From NCBI RefSeq assembly GCF_014646375.1, contig NZ_BMNI01000009.1:1-64000 (forward strand): a stretch of DNA of 64,000 bases. Direction: 5' to 3'. Within the stretch, counting starts at the first letter, position 1; each line of letters begins with the position of its first letter. Source of the stretch: Nocardioides phosphati (lineage in GTDB: Bacteria; Actinomycetota; Actinomycetes; Propionibacteriales; Nocardioidaceae). Below are positions 17,016 through 26,142 of the stretch, piece by piece. The notes under the pieces were generated by a model that saw only the letters and a list, made by a program, of their open reading frames with translations, had not been told where the DNA came from and made no database searches. The position numbers and the translations under genes were made by a program.

Positions 17016-17059
17016 CCGCTGGGCCCCGGACCCCGTCCGCCGGGGCGGCAGAAGTTGTG

Positions 17060-17121
17060 CAACCAGAAGGTTGACAATTGGCCACGTCGGGCGTTGACTG
17101 ATCATCAACCAGTCGGTTGAT
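17060..17121. promoter_or_regulatory. arsR-type promoter with two operators
   Basis: Two inverted repeats of the same type flank a promoter: CAACC-AGAA-GGTTG (17060-17073) and ATCAACC-AGTC-GGTTGAT (17104-17121). The -35 TTGACA (17071-17076) overlaps the first. A weak -10, TTGACT at 17094-17099, lies just before the second. This fits autorepression of the ArsR-type gene starting at 17134. The palindromes are exact; the -10 is poor. Confidence 0.65.
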
Positions 17122-17133
17122 CGAGGAGGCGTT

Positions 17134-17484
17134 GTGACGGACCAGCTGTCGAAGGCGTTCGCGGCCCTGGCAGACCCCACCCGGCGTGACCTGGTGGCCC
17201 GTCTTGCCGCGGACGGCGACGCGACCCCCGGCGAGCTGGGCGCGCCGTACGCGATGAGCCTGCAGGCCGTCTCCAAGCACCTGAAGGTGCTCGAGGAGGC
17301 TGGCCTGGTCACGCGTTCGCAGAAGGGGCGCCGGCGTCCGGTGCACCTCGAGGCGGACGTCTTCGACCTGATGACGAAGTGGATCGAGCGCTACCGCCGC
17401 GAGGCGGAGGAGCGCTACGCCCGCCTCGATGCCGTGCTGGGGAACCTGACCGGATCCGACGACCGAGAGCGAGATGTGTCATGA
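17134..17484 (+). CDS. ArsR-family winged-helix regulator
   Basis: A 116-residue ArsR/SmtB-fold regulator. The wHTH spans about residues 8-85, with LADPTRRDLVARLA, the recognition helix MSLQAVSKHLKVLEEAGLV, and the wing KGRRRPVHLEA. No metal-binding Cys cluster is seen, which fits the metal-independent subgroup that controls AHSA1/SRPBCC genes. GTG 17134 is preceded by GAGGAGG. Its stop overlaps the start of the SRPBCC gene as ATGA. Two CAACC-N4-GGTTG operators upstream suggest that it represses its own operon. Confidence 0.88.
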   Translation: MTDQLSKAFAALADPTRRDLVARLAADGDATPGELGAPYAMSLQAVSKHLKVLEEAGLVTRSQKGRRRPVHLEADVFDLMTKWIERYRREAEERYARLDAVLGNLTGSDDRERDVS

Positions 17485-17963
17485 GCACCGTCGTGCACCA
17501 CGAGACCGCGATCGAGGCCCCTGAGGGGCTGCCGACCATCGAGATCACCCGCGAGTTCGACGCGCCCGCGGAGGCCGTCTTCCGGGCCCATGCCGACCCG
17601 CGCCTCTTCGCGCAGTGGGTCGGGCCGCGCTCGATCGCCACGCGCGTCATCGACTGGGACTGCTCGACCGGAGGGCGCTGGCGCTACGTCGCCGAGCGTG
17701 ACGGCGAGGAGGTCGCGACGTTCTTCGGCTCGTTCCACGAGGTGCGGCCCGGTGAGCGAATCGTCCAGACCTTCACCTGGGAGGGCGCGCCCGACAGCGT
17801 CTCCCTGGAGATCCTCACCCTCGAGGAGCTCGACGGCGGCCGATCCCGGCTGCACGCGGTCTCGGTCGGGGAGAGCGTCGAGGCACGCGACCGGATGATC
17901 GCCGCCGGCATGGAGTCGGGGATCATCGAGGGCTACGAGCAGCTGGACGAGCTCCTCGCTTGA
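17481..17963 (+). CDS. SRPBCC/AHSA1-family protein
   Basis: A 160-residue START-like protein of the Aha1 C-terminal type. Conserved points are ITREFDAPAEAVFRAHADPRLFAQWVGP, GGRWRYVAERDG and the C-terminal helix DRMIAAGMESGIIEGYEQLDELL. Such proteins have a hydrophobic cavity and usually bind a small ligand. Their pairing with an ArsR gene is common in actinobacteria, but no ligand is established. It is translationally coupled to the regulator by an ATGA overlap. Confidence 0.85.
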   Translation: MSTVVHHETAIEAPEGLPTIEITREFDAPAEAVFRAHADPRLFAQWVGPRSIATRVIDWDCSTGGRWRYVAERDGEEVATFFGSFHEVRPGERIVQTFTWEGAPDSVSLEILTLEELDGGRSRLHAVSVGESVEARDRMIAAGMESGIIEGYEQLDELLA

Positions 17964-17984
17964 GTGCTCTTCTGAAGCGCATGA

Positions 17985-18018
17985 CTTCATTGTCGTGAAA
18001 TGAAGGTATTGTCTTCAC
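17985..18018 (+). promoter_or_regulatory. Promoter and inverted repeats of satD
   Basis: Two overlapping inverted repeats precede the ATG at 18019: CTTCAT and ATGAAG arms nine bases apart (17985-18005), and TGAAG-GTATTGT-CTTCA (18001-18017). A -10-like TATTGT at 18007-18012 would start transcription at or next to the ATG, making the message leaderless. The region is AT-rich compared with its surroundings. The regulator is unknown; the HTH at the end of the SatD protein is one candidate. Confidence 0.45.
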
Positions 18019-18660
18019 ATGGAGACCCAGCAGCCCGTGGCGACCGTGATCGGCGACGTCGTGGGCTCGAGGTCCGCCGCCAGCCGGGCGGCACTGCACG
18101 CGCGCGTGGTGGGCCTGCTCGCCGAGGCGAACGCCGCCGCCCCTCTCGTGCCGCTGCGGATCACGGTCGGGGACGAGTTCCAGGGCTGCTTCGCCGAGGT
18201 GGGCGCAGCGCTCCGGGCGGTGCGTGCGCTGCGTCTGGCCGGTCTCCCGGACGTCGACCTGCGGTTCGGCATCGGCTGGGGCCCGGTCGCGGTGCTCGAG
18301 GAGTCGCCGCGGGTCGAGGACGGCCCGGGCTGGTGGGCTGCTCGTGCCGCGATCGAGACAGCCGCCGACGAGGCCGGGCGGCCGGGGCGGCGACTGACCC
18401 GCTCGGCGTACCGGTGCGCGGAGGGGGTGGCCGGCCCCTCGGAGGCGGCCGTCAACGCCGCGCTCCTCCTGCGTGACCAGGTGATCGGCGCGCTCTCGCC
18501 CCGGTCACTGTCGGTGGTCCGTGGTCTGCTGGACGGGCGAACGCAGGGGGAGATCGCCGCCGCCGAGGGAGTCTCGGCATCGGCCGTCTCCCAGCGCGTG
18601 CGCAACGACGGCCTGGCGACGCTGGTCGCGGCCGAGGCGCTGCTCGAGGAGGTGCGATGA
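18019..18660 (+). CDS. SatD family protein with C-terminal HTH
   Basis: A 213-residue protein starting METQQPVATVIGDVVGSRSA, typical of the SatD family. The core (LRITVGDEFQGCF, LRFGIGWG) suggests a nucleotide-cyclase-like ferredoxin fold. It ends in a helix-turn-helix at about 173-200 (TQGEIAAAEGVSASAVSQRV), similar to sigma factor region 4. SatD was named from an acid-tolerance locus in Streptococcus mutans; the function is not established. It overlaps the membrane-protein gene at 18657 as ATGA, a pairing I recall from other Gram-positive genomes. Confidence 0.82.
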   Translation: METQQPVATVIGDVVGSRSAASRAALHARVVGLLAEANAAAPLVPLRITVGDEFQGCFAEVGAALRAVRALRLAGLPDVDLRFGIGWGPVAVLEESPRVEDGPGWWAARAAIETAADEAGRPGRRLTRSAYRCAEGVAGPSEAAVNAALLLRDQVIGALSPRSLSVVRGLLDGRTQGEIAAAEGVSASAVSQRVRNDGLATLVAAEALLEEVR

Positions 18661-19397
18661 CCTGGCTGGCCCTGCTGCTCACCGGTGTGGCCGTGACCGA
18701 CCTGGCCCACTCGGTGCTGCAGCGCCACGTGGTGCCCCAGTGCGTCGGCGCGCTCGCCGCCGTGGCACTCGCGCTGCTGGCGGGGCTGACCTCGACTCGT
18801 GACGTCGTTGCGCTGGTCCTCGTGATCGTGGCTGTGCTCGCGTGGGGCTACTCCGTGAGCCGGGGGTTCGCCGCGGGCGGGCGTGCCTGGGTGCCGCTCA
18901 CGGTGCTCGCCGTCACCGTCACGGCCGCGGTGGCGACTGCGCCGTTGGCTCCCTCGCCGCCGACCGACGGGCTGGTCGAGCGCTGGCTCGACGCCATGCC
19001 GTGGCCACTGCTCGACGGCGTCGGCCCCGAGCGTGCCCTGCTGCTCGTCGCGTTGATGCTGGTCCAGCTCTCGACGGGCAACGTGGTCGTGCGGCTGGTC
19101 CTCGCCGCCACGGGCACCGTGCTGCCCGCGCAGCACGGCACGTCCGGCGACCCCGAGATGCGCCTCAAAGGTGGTCGCCTGCTCGGCCCCATGGAGCGCC
19201 TGGTCATCTTCGGGCTCGGGCTCGTCGGAGAGCTGACCGCCGCCGGCATCGTGATCGCGGCCAAGGGCCTGCTCCGCTTCCCGGAGCTGCAGTCGAAGGG
19301 CGAGCAGGAGCGGATCCACCAGCTCACCGAGTACTTCCTCGTCGGCAGCTTCGTCAGCTGGCTGGTGCCGCTCGCGTCGCTCGTCCTGCTCGCCTAG
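18657..19397 (+). CDS. SatD-linked integral membrane protein (DUF3307-like)
   Basis: A 246-residue membrane protein with about six to seven hydrophobic segments. The C-terminal half carries LKGGRLLGPMERLVIFGLGL and AAGIVIAAKGLLRFPEL. This resembles the G(R)xIGxLER and AIGxxIAAKSxLRF signature I know from DUF3307-type proteins encoded beside satD. It may form a membrane complex with, or be controlled by, the coupled SatD protein. The role is unknown. It converges with panB, with a possible terminator hairpin between. Confidence 0.7.
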   Translation: MTWLALLLTGVAVTDLAHSVLQRHVVPQCVGALAAVALALLAGLTSTRDVVALVLVIVAVLAWGYSVSRGFAAGGRAWVPLTVLAVTVTAAVATAPLAPSPPTDGLVERWLDAMPWPLLDGVGPERALLLVALMLVQLSTGNVVVRLVLAATGTVLPAQHGTSGDPEMRLKGGRLLGPMERLVIFGLGLVGELTAAGIVIAAKGLLRFPELQSKGEQERIHQLTEYFLVGSFVSWLVPLASLVLLA

Positions 19398-19400
19398 ACC

Positions 19401-19431
19401 GTGCCGGCCTGGCCGCCCGAGCGGCAGGCAC
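19401..19431. terminator. Hairpin between convergent satD operon and panB
   Basis: The inner stem GCCGC-CCGA-GCGGC (19412-19425) sits within outer arms GTGCC (19401-19405) and GGCAC (19427-19431), between two convergent stop codons. There is no T-run, as is common for GC-rich actinobacterial hairpins. Confidence 0.4.
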
Positions 19432-19437
19432 CGCAGC

Positions 19438-20325
19438 TCAGAACGAGTGCTCGGCGTCGGGGAAGGTGCCGCCCTTGACGTCGGCGGCGTACGCCTTCGC
19501 GCCCTCGAGCAGGACCGACCGGACGTCGGCGTACTGCTTGACGAACTTCGGCATGCGACCGGAGCGGATGCCGAAGGCGTCGGTCCAGACGAGGACCTGG
19601 CCGTCGCAGCCGACGCCGGCGCCGATGCCGATGGTGAGGATGTCGAGCTCCTTGGAGACCTGCTCGGCGACGTCCGCCGGGACCATCTCCATGACGACGG
19701 CGAAGGCGCCGGCCTCCTGGACCGCGCGCGCGTCGGCGAGGACCTTCTCGGCGCCCGCGCCACGGCCCTGGATCCGGTAGCCGCCGAGGGTGTGCTCGCT
19801 CTGCGGGGTGAAGCCGATGTGGGCCATCACCGGGATGCCGCCCTGGACCAGCTTGGTGATGACCGGAGCCATCTCGGCGCCACCCTCGAGCTTCACGCAG
19901 TGGGCGCCGCCCTCCTTCATGAACCGGACGGCGGTCAGGTAGGCCTGCTCGGGGCTGGCCTGGTAGCTGCCGAACGGCAGGTCGCCGACGACCATCGCGC
20001 GCTTCGCGGTCTTGCTGACGGCGCGGGTGAGGGGGAGCAGCTCGTCGACGGTGATCGGGAGCGAGGTCTCGTTGCCGAGGACGTTGTTGGAGGCCGAGTC
20101 GCCCACGAGCAGCAGCTCGATGCCGGCCTCGTCGAAGATCTCCGCGGTGTACATGTCGTAGGCGGTCAGCATCGTGACCTTCTCGCCGCGCTGCTTCATC
20201 TCCGCGAGGTGGTGCGTGCGGATCCGCTTGATCGGCGCGGCCGCTGCGGGCGCACTGCCGGTGCCGTACGGCGCGGCGACCTCGCCGCTGACTGCCGGGG
20301 TGGACGGGGACTGCTGCTCGCTCAT
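19438..20325 (-). CDS. panB: 3-methyl-2-oxobutanoate hydroxymethyltransferase
   Basis: A 295-residue ketopantoate hydroxymethyltransferase, the first step of pantothenate and CoA synthesis (5,10-methylene-THF plus 2-oxoisovalerate). Family blocks are [33 protein letters not shown] with the Mg-binding Asp, [33 protein letters not shown] and [14 protein letters not shown]. An N-terminal Ala/Pro-rich tail of about 30 residues precedes the barrel. In M. tuberculosis panB (Rv2225) sits in the same neighbourhood near glnA2 and glnE. All motifs are intact. Confidence 0.95.
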   Translation of the reverse strand: MSEQQSPSTPAVSGEVAAPYGTGSAPAAAAPIKRIRTHHLAEMKQRGEKVTMLTAYDMYTAEIFDEAGIELLLVGDSASNNVLGNETSLPITVDELLPLTRAVSKTAKRAMVVGDLPFGSYQASPEQAYLTAVRFMKEGGAHCVKLEGGAEMAPVITKLVQGGIPVMAHIGFTPQSEHTLGGYRIQGRGAGAEKVLADARAVQEAGAFAVVMEMVPADVAEQVSKELDILTIGIGAGVGCDGQVLVWTDAFGIRSGRMPKFVKQYADVRSVLLEGAKAYAADVKGGTFPDAEHSF

Positions 20326-20458
20326 CGCGATCTCTCCTGGGGTGAATCTCGAGGCTCCCTGACGGAGTCCCCGGACGCACTCGCAAGGCTAGACCCGTGG
20401 CGGCATCCGGCGGCATGTCTGGTCGGTCACGTCATCGGGTGTCCTTCGTGCGGCTGCC

Positions 20459-21928
20459 TCACCGCCAGCTCGTCAGCTCGTACGCCGCCTGCCCGAGCAG
20501 CCAGTCGGCCGCGAGTCCGGCGCCGGTCGCCGTGCGGGCGGGGACGGTCGGCGGCGTGTGGTCCGTGACGACGTCGCCGACTGCGGCGAGGGTGCTCGAG
20601 CCCGGCAGGAGGTAGCTGCAGTGGATCGCCACGAACGCGTCCGGCTGGTCGACGTGCGGAGCCGCGACGTGGTCGGTCGGCAGCCGGGTGGCGCCGAAGT
20701 CCCGTGCAGCCGGGTCGTGGCCGAGCGGGCCGGCGTGGTGGCCCTCGGGGCTGCCGATCCAGGTGACGGGGTCGAGGTCGTTGGCCGCCACGAAGGTGGG
20801 CAGTCGCAGCCCGCTCGCCCGGTCGACGCCGGCGCCGGGACTGCCGAGCAGCACCAGCCGGTCGGCGTCGAGGCCGTCGGAGGCTGCGTGGGCGGCGGTC
20901 GTGGAGCCGTAGCTGTGGCCGATCACCGTGACGTCCTGGTCGTGCCGGGTGGCGTCGGCGACGAAGTCCCGCAGCTCGTGGCCGCCCTCCTCGGCCGCCC
21001 CCGGACCGGCCACACGGATCGTGTCGGCGAGGTCGCGCGGGTCGAGCCGCCCGCGGTGGAGGTCGTCGTCGGCCGGCGCGTCGTAGCCGACCCAGGCCAC
21101 GGTCGACGTGCGGTCGTGCGGCGCTCGCAGCTGCGTGGCGCCCCGGACGGCCAGCGCCATCGCCCCGACCTCGCCGATCGACCTGGCGTCCGTCGTCATC
21201 CCGGGGACGACGACGGCCACGTGGTCGGCGGCGGAGGGTGCGCCGTACGCGATGACGGCGGAGCCGTCGCCGTCGAAGGCGGACGGGTCGAAGTCGAGGA
21301 GGAAGGTGTCGGTGCCACCGTCCGCGAGGGCGGCACGCGTCGCGTCGGCGGAGGCGGAGTCGTCGAGGGCCAGCAGCGCGCGGTACGCCGCGTCGAGGGC
21401 CTGCTCGTGCGTGAGGGCCGGGCGGGCCGCCAGTGCCTCGACGAGCGCCTCGACCAGCGCGTCATCGGCCCGGTCGACCGCCCGTTGCCAGCCCCGCCAC
21501 GCGGCAGCGAGGTCGTCGTGGCGCCGCCAGGCGCCCGCGCGGATCGCGGGCGCGTCCGGCCGGCCGTCAGGCAGGGCGACCAGCTGCGCGAGTGCGTCGG
21601 CCTCCGCGTCACTGCGGACGAGGAGCCGGGAGCGCTCGGTCGCGAGGTGCTCCAGCGCACACGCCCAGCTGGCGAGGGCCGCGGCTCCGACGAAGCCGGC
21701 GTCAGCGCGGTGTGCAGCGAGCCGCCCGAGCCGGTCGGCGCGCGCGGCGGCGGAGTCGGCCGCGGTGCCGGACCAGCCGCTCCGTGCGGTGTCGAGCACG
21801 CGCGTGGTGCGAGCGCCTGCCGAGCTCACGGCGCGTGCCATCGCCACCCAGGTGCGGGCTGCGGTCGCGACAGGACTGACGGGAGGAGCGGGCGGCGGCG
21901 CGGCGGGCAGCGGGGGGAGTCCGGTCAT
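20459..21928 (-). CDS. WXG-like domain fused to DUF1023 alpha/beta hydrolase
   Basis: A 489-residue protein. Residues about 20-120 form a helical N-terminal domain with a W-x-G turn (Trp52-Ser-Gly54), as in WXG100/ESX proteins. Residues about 210-440 are a DUF1023-type alpha/beta hydrolase with nucleophile elbow GHSYGS (Ser339) and the preceding VVVPGMTTDARS. Similar fusions of WXG-type and hydrolase domains occur across actinobacteria and suggest export or cell-surface work, but no signal peptide is present and no type VII machinery lies in this window. It is divergent from nadE. Confidence 0.82.
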   Translation of the reverse strand: MTGLPPLPAAPPPAPPVSPVATAARTWVAMARAVSSAGARTTRVLDTARSGWSGTAADSAAARADRLGRLAAHRADAGFVGAAALASWACALEHLATERSRLLVRSDAEADALAQLVALPDGRPDAPAIRAGAWRRHDDLAAAWRGWQRAVDRADDALVEALVEALAARPALTHEQALDAAYRALLALDDSASADATRAALADGGTDTFLLDFDPSAFDGDGSAVIAYGAPSAADHVAVVVPGMTTDARSIGEVGAMALAVRGATQLRAPHDRTSTVAWVGYDAPADDDLHRGRLDPRDLADTIRVAGPGAAEEGGHELRDFVADATRHDQDVTVIGHSYGSTTAAHAASDGLDADRLVLLGSPGAGVDRASGLRLPTFVAANDLDPVTWIGSPEGHHAGPLGHDPAARDFGATRLPTDHVAAPHVDQPDAFVAIHCSYLLPGSSTLAAVGDVVTDHTPPTVPARTATGAGLAADWLLGQAAYELTSWR

Positions 21929-22026
21929 GGGGGCAGGTTGCGCCCGGACGGGCGACCCGGCAACCGGTGCGGCGCCGCCCTGTGGAGGGCGGCGACGGCC
22001 ATCCCGCCGTTCCCTACAGTGGGGCC

Positions 22027-24069
<2,043 letters not shown>

Positions 24070-24078
24070 CAGCAGCGA

Positions 24079-24112
24079 GCCGCCGGTCCGGGGTCGGATC
24101 CGGGCCGGCGGC
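24079..24112. terminator. Terminator hairpin after nadE
   Basis: GCCGCCGG (24079-24086) pairs with CCGGCGGC (24105-24112) around an 18-base loop that can itself pair in part (CCGG with CCGG). It sits 10 bases after the nadE stop and before the convergent membrane-protein gene, so it may serve both. No T-run. Confidence 0.5.
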
Positions 24113-24148
24113 GTGACTGTTGCGAGAAGGAGGCAGCGAGCCGGAGGC

Positions 24149-24595
24149 TCAGCCGTCGTGGTGGTGCCAGGTGGTGGACATGCGCGCCATCGCGACGGCA
24201 CAGAAGGCCAGCGCGAGCGATCCGATGCCGAAGATCGCCATGCCGCTCATCGCGAAGAAGTTGACCGCGAAGAGGACCATGTAGAGCGCGGCGACATCGC
24301 CACCGACGCGCGGCATGAAGAAGACGAGTGCAGCGATGCCGAGCTCGATGACGCCGAGGGTGTAGAGCTCCGTGTCACCGCTCCCCGGCAGGACGTCGTG
24401 GACCCAGGAGGCGAGGAAGTCGCCCCAGGCGACGTTCATGAAGCCGGCGAACTTGTCGAGGCCGTAGAGCAGCGGGAGCGCGATGAACGTGCCCCACATG
24501 GCGAGGTAACCCTGGCGTGCTCCGTCGACCTCGGCGATGTGCGCCAGGTCGTGCATCTCGTCGCGCATGTCATGCATGGCGTGGGTGAGTGCCAT
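24149..24595 (-). CDS. DoxX-like four-helix membrane protein
   Basis: A 148-residue protein. It has a polar, His/Met/Asp-rich N-terminus (THAMHDMRDEMHDLAH) and then four membrane segments at about 27-45, 70-90, 96-112 and 116-135. This resembles DoxX-type small membrane proteins, but the assignment is loose. The His/Met-rich N-terminus and a His triplet near the C-terminus could bind metal. ATG 24595 has AAAGGAA ten bases upstream. An inverted repeat at 24666-24680 lies about 70 bases upstream in the gap shared with glnA2. Confidence 0.65.
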   Translation of the reverse strand: MALTHAMHDMRDEMHDLAHIAEVDGARQGYLAMWGTFIALPLLYGLDKFAGFMNVAWGDFLASWVHDVLPGSGDTELYTLGVIELGIAALVFFMPRVGGDVAALYMVLFAVNFFAMSGMAIFGIGSLALAFCAVAMARMSTTWHHHDG

Positions 24596-24665
24596 GACTG
24601 TGTTCCTTTCGAGGGCTCCCCAGGTCTTGGGGAGGTTCACTTCGACGGTAGACCTGTGAGGCGCT

Positions 24666-24680
24666 GGTCACAAGGTGACC
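24666..24680. promoter_or_regulatory. Inverted repeat between DoxX-like gene and glnA2
   Basis: GGTCAC-AAG-GTGACC is a perfect 15-base inverted repeat in the 178-base divergent gap. It does not fit the GlnR consensus (GTNAC-N6-GNAAC). Which gene it controls, and through which factor, cannot be told. Confidence 0.35.
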
Positions 24681-24773
24681 AAAGTCCGCATTTCTGCAGG
24701 TCAGACGTCGTTTCACTGGACTGCTCGACCCGCCTCCCGCGCAGGGTGGGGGCGAGGCAATAGGGTGTGGCCC

Positions 24774-26117
24774 ATGGGCAAGCAGGAAGACTTCGTTCTC
24801 CGCGCACTCGAAGAGCGCGACGTCCGGTTCGTGCGCCTCTGGTTCACCGACGTGCTGGGCTCGCTGAAGTCCGTCGCGGTGGCCCCGGCGGAGCTCGAGG
24901 GCGCCTTCGAGGAGGGCATCGGGTTCGACGGCTCGGCAATCGAGGGCTTCGCCCGCGTGCACGAGTCCGACATGCTCGCCGTGCCCGACCCGTCGACGTT
25001 CCAGATCCTGCCGTGGCGCGGCCATGACGACGGTCGCGCGACCGCCCGCATGTTCTGCGACATCCAGATGCCCGACGGCTCCCCGTCGTACGCCGACCCG
25101 CGGCACGTGCTCAAGCGGACCCTCAGCAAGGCCGCGGAGAAGGGCTACACCTTCTACACGCACCCCGAGATCGAGTTCTACCTCTTCAAGGACAGCTACC
25201 AGAAGGGCAAGCGTCCGAGCCCGGTCGACCGCAGCGGCTACTTCGACCACACCGCGCAGTCCTTCGGCGCCGACTTCCGCCGCGAGGCGATCACGATGCT
25301 CGAGGCGATGGGCATCTCGGTGGAGTTCTCCCACCACGAGGGCGGCCCCGGCCAGCAGGAGATCGACCTCCGCTACGCCGACGCGCTGAGCACGGCCGAC
25401 AACATCATGACCTTCCGCACCGTCATCCGTGAGGTCGCGCTGGGCCAGGGCATCTGGGCGAGCTTCATGCCCAAGCCGTTCAGCGAGCACCCCGGCTCCG
25501 GCATGCACACCCACGTGTCGCTCTTCGACGGCGACCAGAACGCGTTCTACGAGGCCGGCGCGGAGTACCAGCTCTCCGAGACCGGTCGCCGCTTCATCGC
25601 CGGCATCCTGCACCACGCCGCCGAGATCACCTGCGTGACCAACCAGTGGGTCAACTCCTACAAGCGGCTGGTCAGCGGCGGCGAGGCCCCGTCGTACATC
25701 TGCTGGGGGCACAACAACCGCTCCGCCATGGTCCGCGTGCCGATGTACAAGCCCAACAAGGGCCAGTCGACCCGCATCGAGCTCCGCACGATCGACCCGG
25801 CCTGCAACCCCTACCTCGCGTTCGCGGTGATCCTGGCCGCCGGCCTCAAGGGCATCGAGGAGGGCTACGAGCTGCCGCGCGAGGCCGAGGACGACGTGTG
25901 GGCGCTGTCCGACCGCGAGCGTCGCGCGCTCGGCATCAAGCCGCTCCCGAAGAACCTCTCCGAGGCGATCGAGATCGCCGAGTCGTCGGAGCTGCTGGCC
26001 GAGACCCTCGGCGAGCACGTCTACGACTTCTTCCTGCGCAACAAGCGCAAGGAGTGGGAGGAGTGGCGCTCGCAGGTCACGCAGTACGAGCGCGACCAGA
26101 TGCTGCCGATCCTCTGA
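24774..26117 (+). CDS. glnA2: Type I glutamine synthetase, GlnA2-like
   Basis: A 447-residue glutamine synthetase. Conserved blocks are GFDGSAIEGFARVHESDM, the metal-binding HPEIEFYLFK, GPGQQEID, SGMHTHVSL, the ATP-site NNRSAMVRVP and RIELRTIDPACNPYL. It is shorter than GlnA1 and lacks an NLYDLPPE-type tyrosine adenylylation site in the region GYELPREAEDDVWALS. This fits the GlnA2 branch (Rv2222c), which is not controlled by adenylylation. In other actinobacteria GlnA2 or GlnA2-like enzymes can act on other amines, so the substrate is not certain. glnE follows 25 bases later, as in mycobacteria. Confidence 0.92.
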   Translation: MGKQEDFVLRALEERDVRFVRLWFTDVLGSLKSVAVAPAELEGAFEEGIGFDGSAIEGFARVHESDMLAVPDPSTFQILPWRGHDDGRATARMFCDIQMPDGSPSYADPRHVLKRTLSKAAEKGYTFYTHPEIEFYLFKDSYQKGKRPSPVDRSGYFDHTAQSFGADFRREAITMLEAMGISVEFSHHEGGPGQQEIDLRYADALSTADNIMTFRTVIREVALGQGIWASFMPKPFSEHPGSGMHTHVSLFDGDQNAFYEAGAEYQLSETGRRFIAGILHHAAEITCVTNQWVNSYKRLVSGGEAPSYICWGHNNRSAMVRVPMYKPNKGQSTRIELRTIDPACNPYLAFAVILAAGLKGIEEGYELPREAEDDVWALSDRERRALGIKPLPKNLSEAIEIAESSELLAETLGEHVYDFFLRNKRKEWEEWRSQVTQYERDQMLPIL

Positions 26118-26142
26118 TCCACGCCCTCACTAGGTTGGTGGT

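Noticed and set aside
24666..24680. The inverted repeat as a GlnR box for glnA2
   Set aside because: The spacing and second half-site do not fit GTNAC-N6-GNAAC.
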